A stretch of 64,000 nucleotides of DNA, taken from assembly GCA_038502055.1 (NCBI GenBank), contig JAXRKN010000044.1, positions 964,001 to 1,028,000 on the forward strand, written 5' to 3'. A model generated the notes under the pieces. The model saw only the letters and a program-made list of their open reading frames with translations. It ran no database searches and was not told where the DNA came from. This DNA is from Tanytarsus gracilentus. Taxonomy: Eukaryota; Arthropoda; Insecta; Diptera; Chironomidae. A program made the position numbers and the translations under genes. The number at the start of each line of letters is the position of its first letter. Position 1 is the stretch's first letter. This document shows positions 13,053-25,500 of the stretch, one piece after another.

Positions 13053-13518
13053 ATGAGCCGGAAAAGAAAGCAAAAAATTCAAGAAGATATTGATAAACTA
13101 CGAACGATGAAATTTCATGAAATGGAAAACATTATTCGAGTTTACTTTCCGCGCTATACTTGTAAAATCGATCAAGCTCACTTAATGTTGCAAACTGAAT
13201 TTTTCCATCGTTATCTGCGCCGTAAAATCTAGTCGGGTTTAGGTACATGAAGAGCTAATTCATCAAAAGTTTGTGACAAGTTCGAAGCACTCGAAGGATT
13301 TTTCGAAAAGGTAGAGCGAGAATTTCCAAGGGTAAAATATGACATTATGGGAAAATTAAGGATTAAAAATTTAGAGAAAGAAAATTTCACTGACCTAAAC
13401 TTTCTTAAATTCTCTTCGCATGCTTACATCACATTACTCCACCCAAATATTTCAGTATCACTCCCAAAATTCCATCCAGGTGCTTAATCTCTCAGACCAT
13501 TTGCATTCTCGTTTTTGA
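13053..13518 (+). CDS. Candidate nested small gene, three exons
   Basis: Exons 13053-13221, 13270-13331 and 13456-13518 give 97 residues. The first intron is only 48 bp (GTAAAA to AAAAG), the second 124 bp (GTAAAA to TTTCAG, with a pyrimidine-rich 3' end). Exon 1 is 59 codons if unspliced. Because 48 is divisible by three, the downstream frame is kept and the two in-frame stops at 13230 and 13248 are removed. The protein starts MSRKRKQK, then has predicted helices (QEDIDKLRTMKFHEMENII, FHRYLRLCDKFEALEGFFEKVEREFPR in two pieces) and a short polar tail. Residue composition is far more protein-like than chance AT-rich frames here. I recognise no family. The gene lies on the strand opposite to the Cys-motif paralogues, between paralogues 2 and 3. 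Confidence 0.5.
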
Positions 13519-14694
13519 TTCATTGACTTGATAAGAATTTTGAATCGTTTTTCTTTGGAAAATTTTATTGTTTATAGACACAATAATTGCGACTTGACAA
13601 TTCAAATATTTTATAACAGTTTTTCAAGCGTAAATTCTTCAATAAAACAACTCAATTGCGTTGCTAACTCAATAAACATCACAGTTGTCGTTGATGAAAG
13701 TAAATTTACTTCAATAAAATGAGATCATGTGGAAAAATCAATAAAAAAATAAACATTTCGAGAGAGAGAGAAAACTGTGAAGGTAGTTAGTGAGGTAAGG
13801 AAGCTTAACGGATGAAAAGCGTCAGTAACATTGTTGATTACCGACCTTTTGCAGAACTGATATTAATATGGCATGAAATTCACTCTGAAAAAGGAGCGGA
13901 ACTCGAGAGAAATATTATTTAAGTTATGTAACGATTTAAAAAGAGTGAAAGGAAGTTTCTCATAACATTTTGTAGGCTCACTCAACCTCGATGGTAATTT
14001 TCATTCACGTACGAAAAAATCGTAACATATAATTAAGTGGTTGAATAAATTGCTCATCGCGAGGCTCACAAATACCAACTCAACACGTTGCTTTTCATCC
14101 AATATTGCTTTTACGTTCGCTTTTCGTTATTTCATTTTTTTTATATGTCATCGGTTGGGGAGCGTCAAAAATTGCTGTTATTTATTCGATCATAAAACAA
14201 ACTTTAGCTGAATTGTGTTAAAAAAGCGCCGACGAAATTTTCTTTTTATGCGGTCGTGAACGCGTGGGATAAATAAACCGAGAGCTTTCGCTGTGCATAC
14301 AGACGAAACTTTGATGCTTACTCTAACGGAAAAAGAGCGTCGAGCGAGAGAGGAAAGTTAAAATATAATTTATTGTATAAAAAAAATGTTTGAAGTTCAT
14401 TTACTTGCCGCGCAATTCAATTTTCTCTTCCGCAAGTTTATTATTCGGTTGGCAGGTTTTAAGGCCAAGGAAAGAGCTTTTTTTGACTTTTATAAAAGCT
14501 TTTAATATTTTTTAAAACGAAAGAAATATTAAATCGTTCATTCCTTGTGGATTTTCCACACCGCTTGATTTCACCATGGATAAAAAAATGAAATTCATAA
14601 GCACGTTAGTTTGCATTAATGACTTGAAATATTATCAATTTCCACGCATTTCGGTGTTTACATTTTTACTTTTCTCTTACCACAGAACAGTGCC

Positions 14695-15147
14695 ATGTGG
14701 CTATGCTGGTTGGATAACTTTTACATGGGTAAGATAACGGAAATGGTGCTGAAATTCAATATATGCTTTTTTAACCAAAGCATGAAAGCGAAAACTTTTT
14801 TCTCACTCAACTACGAAGAAAACTCGCGCATAAAGTTAACTTTTTTTCTACGGTTGTTATTTAGCGCTGAAAGCTTTTTGCAATTCCGAAACAGTGTGGA
14901 TGAGCTATATGAAGCAAGTGTGCGGAAAAAGCGCTGTGTTATAGCATATCAAATGACCATGAATGCTTTTTATTATATGTCTAGGTGCGATGGTGGTAGT
15001 TTTGTATTTGATGTGACAGGAAAATGTGCTTGTCAAGGCTTTTGCGACAGCTACGAATTAAATGATGATGGATTTCTGTTTTCGGGAGTGTTGAGAAAAA
15101 ATTTGAATGAAAGATTTGAACTTTTGAAATCCAACTCAAATTTATAA
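14695..15147 (+). CDS. Unassigned open frame, 150 codons
   Basis: ATG-initiated (TGCCATGTGG) and uninterrupted. The N-terminal half is Phe/Asn/Lys-rich, as random AT-rich frames are; the C-terminal half is more balanced, with several Cys and Gly residues (CDGGSF, GKCACQGFCDSYE). It has no recognised domain, no signal peptide and no splice partner that I could confirm. The length is unlikely but not impossible by chance in this composition. It could be a remnant or a lineage-specific gene. Confidence 0.22.
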   Translation: MWLCWLDNFYMGKITEMVLKFNICFFNQSMKAKTFFSLNYEENSRIKLTFFLRLLFSAESFLQFRNSVDELYEASVRKKRCVIAYQMTMNAFYYMSRCDGGSFVFDVTGKCACQGFCDSYELNDDGFLFSGVLRKNLNERFELLKSNSNL

Positions 15148-15770
15148 AATTAAGAAGGTAAATGACACTTGATGAGAACAGAGAACTTAATTTTGATATA
15201 ACGGAGCTACAATTTTCTTTTCCTTCAACCTAAAGACATTAAATCAGGTTGCAAAAGTTCAAATCGATAATTATATGAAGAAAAATTACATTTTCTCAAT
15301 AAAATATTTCCTCAAAAAAATCCTCACATCCCTTGAAAAATCCACCTCACTTTTACTTTAACCAAACAATAAAAATTCGCAGATAATCAAACTTAATTTT
15401 TTATGGAAATTTCATTTTGTTTGTTTACTCACCAAATTTTCACTTCTTATTATTTTCAGCAAACTAATGAATGGAATTTTTCGCTTAATTTTCTCGGAAT
15501 AGTAATTTACAACAACAACAAAATGCCACAAAAGAAAGGAATTTTTCTCCTTTGACCCTTTTTCCTTCTTCTTCTTCGATAAATTTTCCAATTCAATGAA
15601 CTTTCAAAAGAACTTTTTTCACTTTTTCATTTCACACAAATAAAACTGAAAACGCTAAAAACTTTTCATATCGTCATTTTACTAAAGCTAAATTTTTTGT
15701 TTAAACTCAAATTCTTCTAAAATTCACACGCAAAAATATTTTCATCGATGTTGTTTTGTGAAATTTTCGA

Positions 15771-16280
15771 GTGAAACAAAAAGAGGTTTGGAATTTCATC
15801 TATGTTTTGACTATTTGCGAGCAAAGTGAACACTGGCCATGTTGGTGTTTGTTTGTGCATTTTCCAGCGTTTTCATTCATGAATTGTCGATGTATTTGTG
15901 ATCATTTTCCAGATGATTCTTACCGTGAGCACTCGCGAAAGCATGAACAAGTTCATATGAAAAATTCAACAATTTACCAATCGACTGTACGGATTTCATT
16001 CACAACACGGCCACATTGCGAAACAGCATATTCCATTGAGACATTCGAGCGCATGTGCATAGTGCTGCCGGAAAATCCCGAGAAAAAAAATTTCCCTTTA
16101 TTGACGCTGAAAACAAGTTTTTTTTCTTCACTGACACGAAAGGAACATCATGCAGGGGATTATTTCGAGCGTACTCTCACCGCGAAGATGCGAGCAACAA
16201 ATTTATGTGTGTTCATCTCACAGACATGGCTCGTGTTCTCTGCAACGGTAAATCATAACAATATTTTCACTGGAAATTGA
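15771..16280 (+). CDS. Unassigned open frame, 169 codons, no ATG at its 5' end
   Basis: Longest unexplained open stretch between paralogues 2 and 3. It opens with GTG, not ATG; the first internal Met is well downstream. It is rich in Cys, His and Phe (CRCICDHF, SREHSRKHE-like patterns), but their spacing fits no zinc-finger type I know. It could be part of an exon or a GC-richer non-coding segment that happens to lack stops. Confidence 0.18.
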   Translation: MKQKEVWNFIYVLTICEQSEHWPCWCLFVHFPAFSFMNCRCICDHFPDDSYREHSRKHEQVHMKNSTIYQSTVRISFTTRPHCETAYSIETFERMCIVLPENPEKKNFPLLTLKTSFFSSLTRKEHHAGDYFERTLTAKMRATNLCVFISQTWLVFSATVNHNNIFTGN

Positions 16281-17206
16281 TGCGAAAAAAAAAGTTGTGT
16301 CGACCTTGAATGAATGGGTGCTGGAAAAACGTGATGTTGCTGATTAAGTCAACTCTTGGTGTTTTTTTGGATGAGACAGCCTTCGCATAACATGAGGCGA
16401 AATATATCAAAATTCACGTGTCTGTCAAGAAATAAATTTACAAGATGACAAATGCGTCGTATCAAAAATTAATGTTTTAAAAATAGTCAAAATGCGTCAT
16501 TTAAATTGAGATTAATCAAAAAGGTCATGGAAACCGAATGCCTTGGGAACTTTTGAAATTAATTTTTTTTTCTGATTTGACGAATTTTAATTTGTTTGTT
16601 TACATCCAGGCTGAAAGGAAAATTTCGAAGCACATTTAATTTTTCAACCTTTAATTTTTGTACTTGAAAAATTTTAATCCTCTAAAAAAGCCGTTAAATT
16701 TAAATTTGAGTGTTGCGATTTTACAGTTAAATAATTTTATAATTTATTTCCTGGAAAAAATAAAACCATAAAATTCCAATAACCTCAAATAACCTTCACA
16801 TAAACACCTTCAAGTAAATAAAAATCAAATGTCACCTCCACATTGTAAAAAAGATTTTTTCATGTATATTTTTTTATATCGATGCATGTCGGGAGCTTTT
16901 TATTGTTACTTTAGTACATCCCCTGAAATGATTACATTACACTGATATACACATAACAAGAAATATTTTCCTCCTCTTTTTTATCATCAACACTTCGTTA
17001 TTTTTCATCGTTTTCAACTTTTTTCTCTCTCGTGCGAATGAAGTCAATAAAATATTTTTTTTACAATATCTCGAATAAACTTTTTAAAATATTTCTCTGT
17101 TTTTTTTATAATGGCACAATAAAATCTTAGAACATTTTTATAACTCCTTAGATAGATGCGAGTATAAAGTGTAGGCGAGACCTTTGAAGGTCTTGCTGAC
17201 AATAAA

Positions 17207-19558
17207 TTATGAGAGGAAATTGTTAAAGCTCAAGTCATTTGTCATACTGAACGGTGGCGGTTCCAGTGACTTTCTTTCATTTCGCATTTGACAGCACTCG
17301 CAAAGTTCTTCGCTATGAATTAAATAACAATTTGTTATGTAGTGATCATTATCATTATATTCAGATGTATAAGACTCGGCGTCGGAATCACAGCTCTCGT
17401 CAGAATCGCTCTCGTCGACATTCTCCTGGTCGTATTCAAAATAGCGACTCTGGCAGTCCATGCAGCGACACGATGAACTCAGCGAACATTCAATGCCCAA
17501 AAGCTTCGCTGCCTCACGGTACATTTCTTTCGTTGAAAATGATTTTCTTGAAGCAATCACTTTGCCGCTAAATGCGTAGGGGTTAATAGAAGAAGGAAAA
17601 ATAAACCTTGAGTGCACTCATCAATTACCAACCCACATTCGAAATATCAACAATGAATATCAAATTCTCAAGATGGTCTCATTAGGGATCCTCACGGGGT
17701 CCCCGGGGACGGGGATCCCCGGGGATCCCCGTTGTCTTTCCCCGTCCCCGGATTTTTGACGGGGAATCCCCGGGGAAAAATTTAGTAGTAAACTTAAGTG
17801 AAAGACAAATTTTGAGGCTAAAATATTTGAAAAAAATTAATTTCAAAATATAAGTTTTCCATTTCTAAATAAAACATCATCAACATATTGATTGAAGCTC
17901 ATAATAAAATCAAACAATTGAACAATTTATCACAAAAACTACAAAAATTACTCAAGTATAGCCTATTTTAATTTGCAGAATTAATTAATTCTAATTTTAA
18001 AAATTTATTGGCGATTGTCAGAAACCTTCTTTTAATCACATCTTTAAGTCTTTTTAGTTTTTTTTTAAAAAAATTTAATTACAGTTAAAGTTATGAAAAT
18101 ATTATGAACAAAGGAGAGTTTCAAAATAGACATGTGGTGATGGATAAAAAAAATTAGAACGAGAAATTTCTTATTCATCGCTTGATTTTCTTTAATTGAT
18201 ATTAAAAATAATTAACTTCACCTAAAGAATGCCTAAATTTTTTTATTTCAATTTTCAAAGTTTTTTTAAGAGTCAGTAATAGTGTAAACAAAAAACTTTG
18301 AAAATATAAATAAAAAAATTAACACATTCTTAAGATGACATTAACTTTAATATTAATTGGATAAAAATGAATTGGAAAAGTATTTTTAAGAATTTTTAAC
18401 TTCAAAATTTATAGGGAAAATCAAGCGCTGAATAAAAAGTTACTGACTCTTAAAATTTTTAAATCATGTGCATTTAATTTTTTTGCCATTTTGCATTGTA
18501 GTTTTTGCATAAATGAATTATTATTTTGTGACATTATTGATTTGAAGTCTTAAAATGAAAAAAAATCATATTTAATCTTTAACTTTAAATTTTTTTAAGA
18601 TTTTTGGGTTATAAACGGTATTTAGTTCGTCCCCGTCCCCGTCCCCGGGGATCCCCGGGGAAGAGCGTTTTCATCCCCGGGGTCCCCGAAATCCCATTCC
18701 CCGGGGAATCGAGGATCCCTAGGTCTCATCATATCATAAAAAGTCACGAACATCATAATCATGAAACTAATGGAAAAGTAACCTAAAGCGGTTCGGGTCA
18801 TTCTTGATGTAGATCCGGACCGGAGGAAATATTTATAAAAGCATTTTGATGTCATTTAAATCCAGGAAAAAATTAAATATTTTAAAAATCTAAAATAATT
18901 CAAAATTCTGGAAAAATAATTTTTAAAGTTGAGATTAAATTTTATAATTTATCAAATTTTTTTAAAAATCCAAGAATATCCGAAATAAATTTACATTCAA
19001 TTTAATAGAACAAAATTTAGATCACTCAACAACATAAAATTCCTCCAGCTAGGGTAATCTTTCCACTTTTCTAATCAAAACTTCAACAATGCACTCGATT
19101 CAGTTCTTCTTACCACTTTTGTCTCTCTGTCGCCAGTGCTTTCGCTGACGTCGTTGATGTCTTTTGAACTTTATTCGTTTGTTGGTTAGTCGTGAAAATG
19201 TTAAACCACTTCAGGCGTTTAATAAATAAATTTATCTTCAGTAGGGACTTTCTTGTTCTATCGTTAAACGTCTCCTTATCGCTGACAACACTTTGAGGTA
19301 TTTTCGTTTGAATTATTTTATCGTCGTTGCTGTTCGTGGAACTTAGAAAGAAGTTCATCATTTCGGCACTCTACAGTTGAGGAGTAAAGAGGGAGAGTGA
19401 AAGTTATTTAATGAATTTATTTCGCCATTCATTCGAGAAAAGCGAGATTTTACGAGTGGGTGAGTAAATAAAAAAATTTCATTTAAAAAAAATCTTACAC
19501 TCAAGCCTGTATTCAGTACGTAAATTGCGGGGTTTTGCTGCGGAATTAAACTCGCCAT
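17207..19558 (-). CDS. Cys-motif paralogue 2, three exons, complete
   Basis: Exons 19558-19499, 19370-19114 and 17567-17207 give 225 residues ending in TAA. Exon 1 starts at ATG and encodes 20 residues ending in an AIYVLNTGLS core; its donor is GTAAGA. Exon 2 is 257 nt, identical in length and phase to exon 2 of paralogue 1, and carries a basic amphipathic stretch (KSLLKINLFIKRLKWFN). Exon 3 carries STKEMYREAAKLLGIEC, then S-C-R-C-M-D-C and QSRYF in one uninterrupted exon, followed by a long Asp/Glu/Ser tail, an ELCECC pair of cysteines and a PPPF patch. There is no membrane segment or signal peptide, so the protein is probably intracellular. The intron between exons 2 and 3 contains a hAT-like transposon. 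An acceptor upstream of exon 1 (TTTCACAG near 19599) suggests a non-coding 5' exon. Family and function unknown; the Cys block may bind zinc. Confidence 0.78.
17675..18729. mobile_element. Non-autonomous hAT-like DNA transposon with target duplication
   Basis: The element spans 17683-18721 (1,039 bp). It has 11-bp terminal inverted repeats TAGGGATCCTC and is flanked by the perfect 8-bp duplication GGTCTCAT at 17675-17682 and 18722-18729. The 8-bp duplication and the TAGGG ends fit the hAT superfamily. Both ends carry about 100 bp of GC-rich subterminal repeats built on CCCCGGGGA and GGATCC, in sharp contrast to the AT-rich interior. The interior has no transposase frame. A 14-bp inverted repeat (TTAAGAGTCAGTAA at 18266-18279, its complement at 18440-18453) lies in the middle. 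It sits in an intron of paralogue 2. The intact duplication suggests a recent insertion. Confidence 0.88.
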
Positions 19559-22500
19559 TTGATGCGACTTGCTTGGTTTGTTTTCGTTTTATTATCTGTG
19601 AAATAGAAGAGCGATAAATTTTATTTTCTGCACTATGAGATGGCAATTGATGGAAGGCGAAAGAAGGAACTTCAATAATTCACATTCCATTCAAGTTTGT
19701 CACATTTTCTGCTATTAAGCTCTGCGAATGTCGCAATTTCTGTCCTCATTTTCCTCTTCTTATTTCACCCTCGCTTTAGATATTTTCTTTCTCTCTCGTT
19801 CCATAAATAAACTCTCTTAATTTCGGGTGACATGGCATGTGGTCATAAAATTTACGATATATATGTTAAAATTTTAAGGGTGCTGTCAAAGAAATTCATA
19901 AAATATCTTTCATAAAGTGTTCACGAAAAATAAATTTGATTCTTTTCTACATAGAAAAACTGTTGAAAAATTTGAAAATTCTGGTAACAAAAATTTGTGT
20001 CTTTGCTAATTTTTTTTTGAAACCTAATTTTTCAAAATTTTTGTTAACGGTTTTTGTGTAAAGCTCTTCAGAAAAGCTCTTGTAAGAAAATATTTCCACA
20101 TAACCACATTGTCTCTCAAAGAATTTTCATAGAAATCAGAAAGAAGAGCTTGTTAAGAAAATCTCACCGAAGCGTAAAGAAAGGTATCATTATGACAAAC
20201 CATTTGATATTCAAGCAAAGAATTCTCGTATTATCATTGCAATGCCACGTTCGCATGCAGATGAAAGAAAATAGTGCGGAGCAAATTTCTTGTACAACAT
20301 AACCTACTGAAACTTGCAGAGCTTTCTGCAGAGAGGCGTAAAGAGATAAAAGAATTCGAGAGAATTAAGTCCAAAGCCATTTATGTCGTTCATGTTTTAT
20401 ACAGTCATCACTGGAAAAGCTTCATCCGGCATGATTTGAAATGTGATAAAAAGAACTGTATCAAAAATGTAAACGTATGGCGCTCTCACATGTGTCCTCA
20501 TAAATATTGTGGAGATTTTTTTAAATTTAAATTTTAAATGATTCCGCTGGTGTCTTTTTCAAGCGGATATTAAGCGAATCAATAATTAAGTCACTATAAA
20601 GAAGACCAGAGCGAAAAGTTTTGTCATTGACTAAAAAAACCTTATCAGCGGCGAAAATGAGAAGCAACGAAGAACTTTTGCTAATTAAATTTAAAGCGAA
20701 AAGCAAGGAAAAGTTTTTGATTACAAAGCTTGAAAATAAATAAATTTTGATAACTTTTGCTTTAGTTTCTTTTTTCCGCGTCAACAATTCGCTGTGTTTG
20801 CTCAACTGCCGCCAACATCTTTAACACGAGCGTGATAATTAAAAGATGTCGACAAAAATTGATTTTGAGGGTGAATAAAGCGCATTTTTTATTTTTTTAA
20901 AAATTTGATTAAAAAAATTAAAAAATGTGTTTTAGGAATAAAAAATCCAGAACAATTTTATGTTAAATTTTAAATTTGCTTGGATTTTCTGTTAAACTCT
21001 AGATTTTGGCCAAAAGCAAAATTTCTATTTTTTCCTGGAATTTAATGTTATCAGCTTTATTTTCTTTTTGCTTGGTTTTAAACCAAGCCAAAAAATTAAT
21101 TTAGCAAACCTTATTATTTGCCAAATCAGCATCAAGTCAAGGACATTCAAAATCTTTTAGCCAAAAAACTTTTCTCGATTTTGCGCTAAAATTATTAAAA
21201 CAAGAAACGAAGAAAATTTTTCTTATTCTCCTAAAGTTATGAAACGTGAAAATGTCTTGGTTTGTCAATGAAAATTGTAACAAGCAAATCGCATTTATGT
21301 ATGCGGTGGCATGTATGATGAAAGTCGAGCATAATCCTGTAGTAATCTTCCCTCTACCACCTCACAAACATTGAAAAGGCTTTTCCTTGAAATTCCGCTC
21401 AAAACTTTTTTTGTATGCTTTTCTATTAAGGAGATTTATGTGTTGTATGGTTTCTTTTCTTCTTCTTAACTTTCATTTTCCTTTTCTCTCGTTACCCTTT
21501 TTTCTCCATTCAAACATCTACTGATGTTGCGAGAAATACGATGACAAGCATTTTCGGATGCTGTGTGCGAGAATGGTGAACGTAAGAGAGAGATTTGCAA
21601 ATTGTGTGTGATGAATATTGCAGAGATAGCGCGACAGCTTTTGCCATAATAATTTTCCACTAATGTCGACAAAAAATATTGACAGTAATCATGACGGAAA
21701 ATTTGAGGTATTTTTGCATGAACGATAATGATTTGATTTAACGTAAATCACATACTTCGTCATGTGAAATGCTTATGAAAGATATTTGAAGAAAAAGAGT
21801 CTTTTGTCATCATAATAATGGCATACACAAAATTGTATCCATAGAGCGACAATAAAAGCAACAACAACGACATCATCATCAACAGCCCCCGAAGCAAAAA
21901 AAAAACTCTTCATTGTGTGCGATAAAAAAAATTGGAGAGAGACGAGGTGTGAAAAGAAGCTTTGAGTGTTCATTAAGAAATTTCATGCTTTGTAATTTTA
22001 ATTGCAAGAAAGTTTAGATTTTGAAAAGAGCTCTAATTAAGAAGAGCTTTATTAAAGATTTTTTTGCATATTGATTTAATTTTTTATGGATTAAATTTTT
22101 TTTATTATAAAGCTTTTTGAAAGATTAAATTAAAAGAGCTTTTAAAAGCTCTCACTTCGAATTAATTCAGAAAAATTTTGATTCTACCATAATGAAAGCT
22201 CTCAAAAATAAACAATCCAAAAGCTCATTGAAACTTTCTAATAGCTCCTTGAAAGTTCCAAATCAAAAAAAGCTTTTTTGCGACCTTGATTGTGGAACGA
22301 GAATTATTGAGCCATACGAACGATTGTTATATTATTGTTTGTTGAACATTCGGAGCAGCATCAACTCAGACTGCTGTCGCCATCGAAGTCATTTGCCGCC
22401 TTTATGAGGGTGGGAGAGAAAGTGTGAGGAAAAACGAATTGCCATAAACACCATCGCTCACTCTCCTTTTTCTTCATATTACCCTCTCGCAAAACATTCA

Positions 22501-25500
22501 TCTTTTGATTATTAATGCCTTCACTTTATGTACGCATTAGACTTTTGCTGTTATATCCATAAATGACTTTAATAACAACAGCAAACTTTACGACCGTTTG
22601 ATTACAATATTGATTTATATTGAAAGCTTTTTGCTGCTCTTTGTGAACTTCAATAAGAGGGAGGGATGCATTGTGGGTGCGAATAATGCTTCAATGCCAT
22701 TTCAATTCGATTTTTTTTCTTCTCACACAAACTAACGAAGGAATGTGAAGTAAAACTGTTGTTGTCACAGTGGCATAGGAATGTGTTTAGTCGAAATGAG
22801 TTTTATTGGATAAGTGACTGAGTCAATAAATGATTGTTGTTGCTCGCAAAAAAAAGTGGCAGCAATATAAAATAATGGCTGGTTAACTTCTTTATAGCCT
22901 TCAATTTAAATGAGCGACCATTCCTATAAATAAAGCTGTGTTTGGTCGATAGAAAGCCCACGTGTAGTCTTTTATTTAAATTTAATGTAATCAATCAAAT
23001 GAGGAGAGTTTGAATAATCATGAAAAGGGAGGAAGATTTTTGGCGCCATTTGGCAATTTAAATTTATTGAGGCATGTTGATGGAATTTGATGAATAATTT
23101 TTTTTGATGTGCTTTAATGGTTTGATTGATTAAAAGCTCTTGAATTTTTTGAATCTTTTAAAGAAATAACTTGAAAATTTATAATATTTAAAAGTTTTCA
23201 TGTAAAATTCAAAAAAGTTCAAAATCTTGCTGAAACTTAAATTTTTAAAATTAAATTAAAAAATAATCTTAAATTAGAAAAATTAAATTAAACTTTTGAA
23301 AACAATTCAAACTTTTTTCAAGCTTTAAAATTTAAGAGCTTTTTCGTGCCATCAATTTACAACCAAACATAAAACTCAATTATTTATAGCTTTATCAATA
23401 GACCTTGTTCAAACATATCGAAAATTCTTCTTGATCTTTTGTATGTCAAAACCCACAACATCAAATTGAATTTGCAGCCCCTTATCAAGTCTGCAAATTC
23501 GAAAGAGTCTAGAGAGAACAAAAAATTCACGCAAATAACGTAAATATAAAAGAAAATAACTTACCTTGTTATGAATGCGAATGTTTGTGAAGATAAACTT
23601 TGCACTCGAGTTTTCAACAACAGAAATTTTCTTATTTTTTTCGCTTATCGCTCTATATATTTTCCACTGGTCTTTCCACGGAGCACCATAATAAACTTTC
23701 ACTCGTGCTTTTCTCCTTTTCGTTTTTGTGGAAAAAAAAAATTCTTTCACTCCTTAATTACTTCAATAACAAAAGCATTTGATGCGTAATATTTTAGCAA
23801 CAAATTTAATTGGATTTAGATTTTTAAAGGAGGCTTAAGAGAGTGAAGGAATTTAATAGAATAACAAAAATATTCACAGACAAACTAATGGGTTTGCAAC
23901 TTGCCACCAACCAGCTTCAAATGTGAAAGCGCTCACATCTTTTATCAAGAGAAAAAGGTTCTACGAAAAAAGTTCCTTATCACAGCGGTGAGCGAGCGAG
24001 AGAGAAAGGATAAAAATCTCTCCTGAGAATTGAGTTGAACTTTCCAATGTTGGAAGTGAAAACTTTCGGAGAGAATCAAAATCATCATGAAATCGAGTAT
24101 TCAACATGTGCGAGAATCCTCTCTGAGAAAATTATTGTTCGAAAATTCTCTCACTGATAACAGTTGATGCTGAAAATTTGCAAAGTTGAAATGTAAATTT
24201 TTCATATGGTAAAAATTTATTTTCCAGTTGAATAATCAATTTTTGCGTAAGCTTCTTTTATGCTGATTGACGAAGTTTGAAACTGAAAATAAACATCAAT
24301 TCTTAACTAAGTGCTATTTTGGAAGTAAGCATATATTTCCAAAATAAAATTAAGCAGACAAAAAATCTGAATATTTAAAATAAAAACAAAAGTGAAAAAA
24401 TTTATTTGCTAAAAATTTCAGCATGCACAAAAGAGTTTAATTAAAATGCGATAATATAGGTTTTACTCCTCATGAATTTCTTACAATTTTTTTGCTTGTT
24501 GATTTCAAAAGTAAAGAAAAGCTTTTGCAAATTTAATGAAACCTAGAAATCCGTTCGATGAAATTTGGCCTAATAAATTTTTCATAGTCATGACTTATAC
24601 ACAAAGTACAACAATAAGTGGGTCCTCGTGTCTTTTGGCTTATGCCATTACAAACACTCACAATGTATACACAAAACATATCATCTCACTGCACATTCAT
24701 AATTGAGTATTCTCAATTGATATTTAAGCACTACTGCTTGCCACACACAGATGAGAATATGTGGCTTCACTGAAATATTCATGCTCGACAATTTCACTTA
24801 TGAATGCCCCTTAAAAATACCCCCGATAATACCACTTGCCTAATGAGACTTTAAAAGGGTGTTGAAATGTCTAATAAAACATTTTTCATCTCATGTTTAT
24901 CGATGTGAAAAGGGAAAATCTTTAATTACAAGCTTTTTTGAGCATGTATGAGGGTTGTCATACGATGTCAGCTTTAATGGATGGAAAATAAAGAGAGAAA
25001 TCTTGTCTCCTTTATTGTGTGTGTTCACATGATGAAATATTAATCGACCCAGTAATTTTTTGAAAGCCTCAGGGCAACCCAAAATGCCTTTCCAAACATT
25101 TCTTCTTGTTGTTGTGATGTGTAAAGGACAAAGGGAAGAAATGACGATTTATTTTTAGTCAACTTTGCAAGATTTAAGCGGTTTGGATTTAGAGCAAAGT
25201 TTCGAAATGTTTTTGGATTTTTTTTTAAAATCTTTTAAAAGTTCAATTTATATAAAAGCTTGAAATTTTTAAACATTTCTAAATTTTCGCTACCGACCTT
25301 GACTCTTTTTCTCTTCCTTTTAGTTCTATCGTTAGTTGGACGTTTGGTCTCCATTCTCTCGAGAAAATGTCTTATCTTTTGTTGCCAAAATCTTTATGAT
25401 GCCGTGATTAATGAATCTTGACATGGATGCGACATTTTTCTCAGTATCGTTGTTTATTGTGTGCCTGATACTTTTTTCACTGTCTTATTTAATAAAAGCT

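Larger units (their letters stand above)
13519..17206. other. Intergenic region between nested gene and paralogue 2
   Basis: AT-rich, no supported gene. It contains the two longest unexplained plus-strand open frames of this part (14695-15147 and about 15771-16280), listed separately. Confidence 0.4.

Noticed and set aside
18604..18855. Open frames over the right GC-rich end of the hAT-like element
   Set aside because: They follow the CCCCGGGG subterminal repeats and the flanking intron; not a transposase.
17207..19558. Possible relation of the basic amphipathic segment to Bearded-family proteins
   Set aside because: The Bearded-type Neuralized-binding motif is not visible, and the Cys block is foreign to that family.
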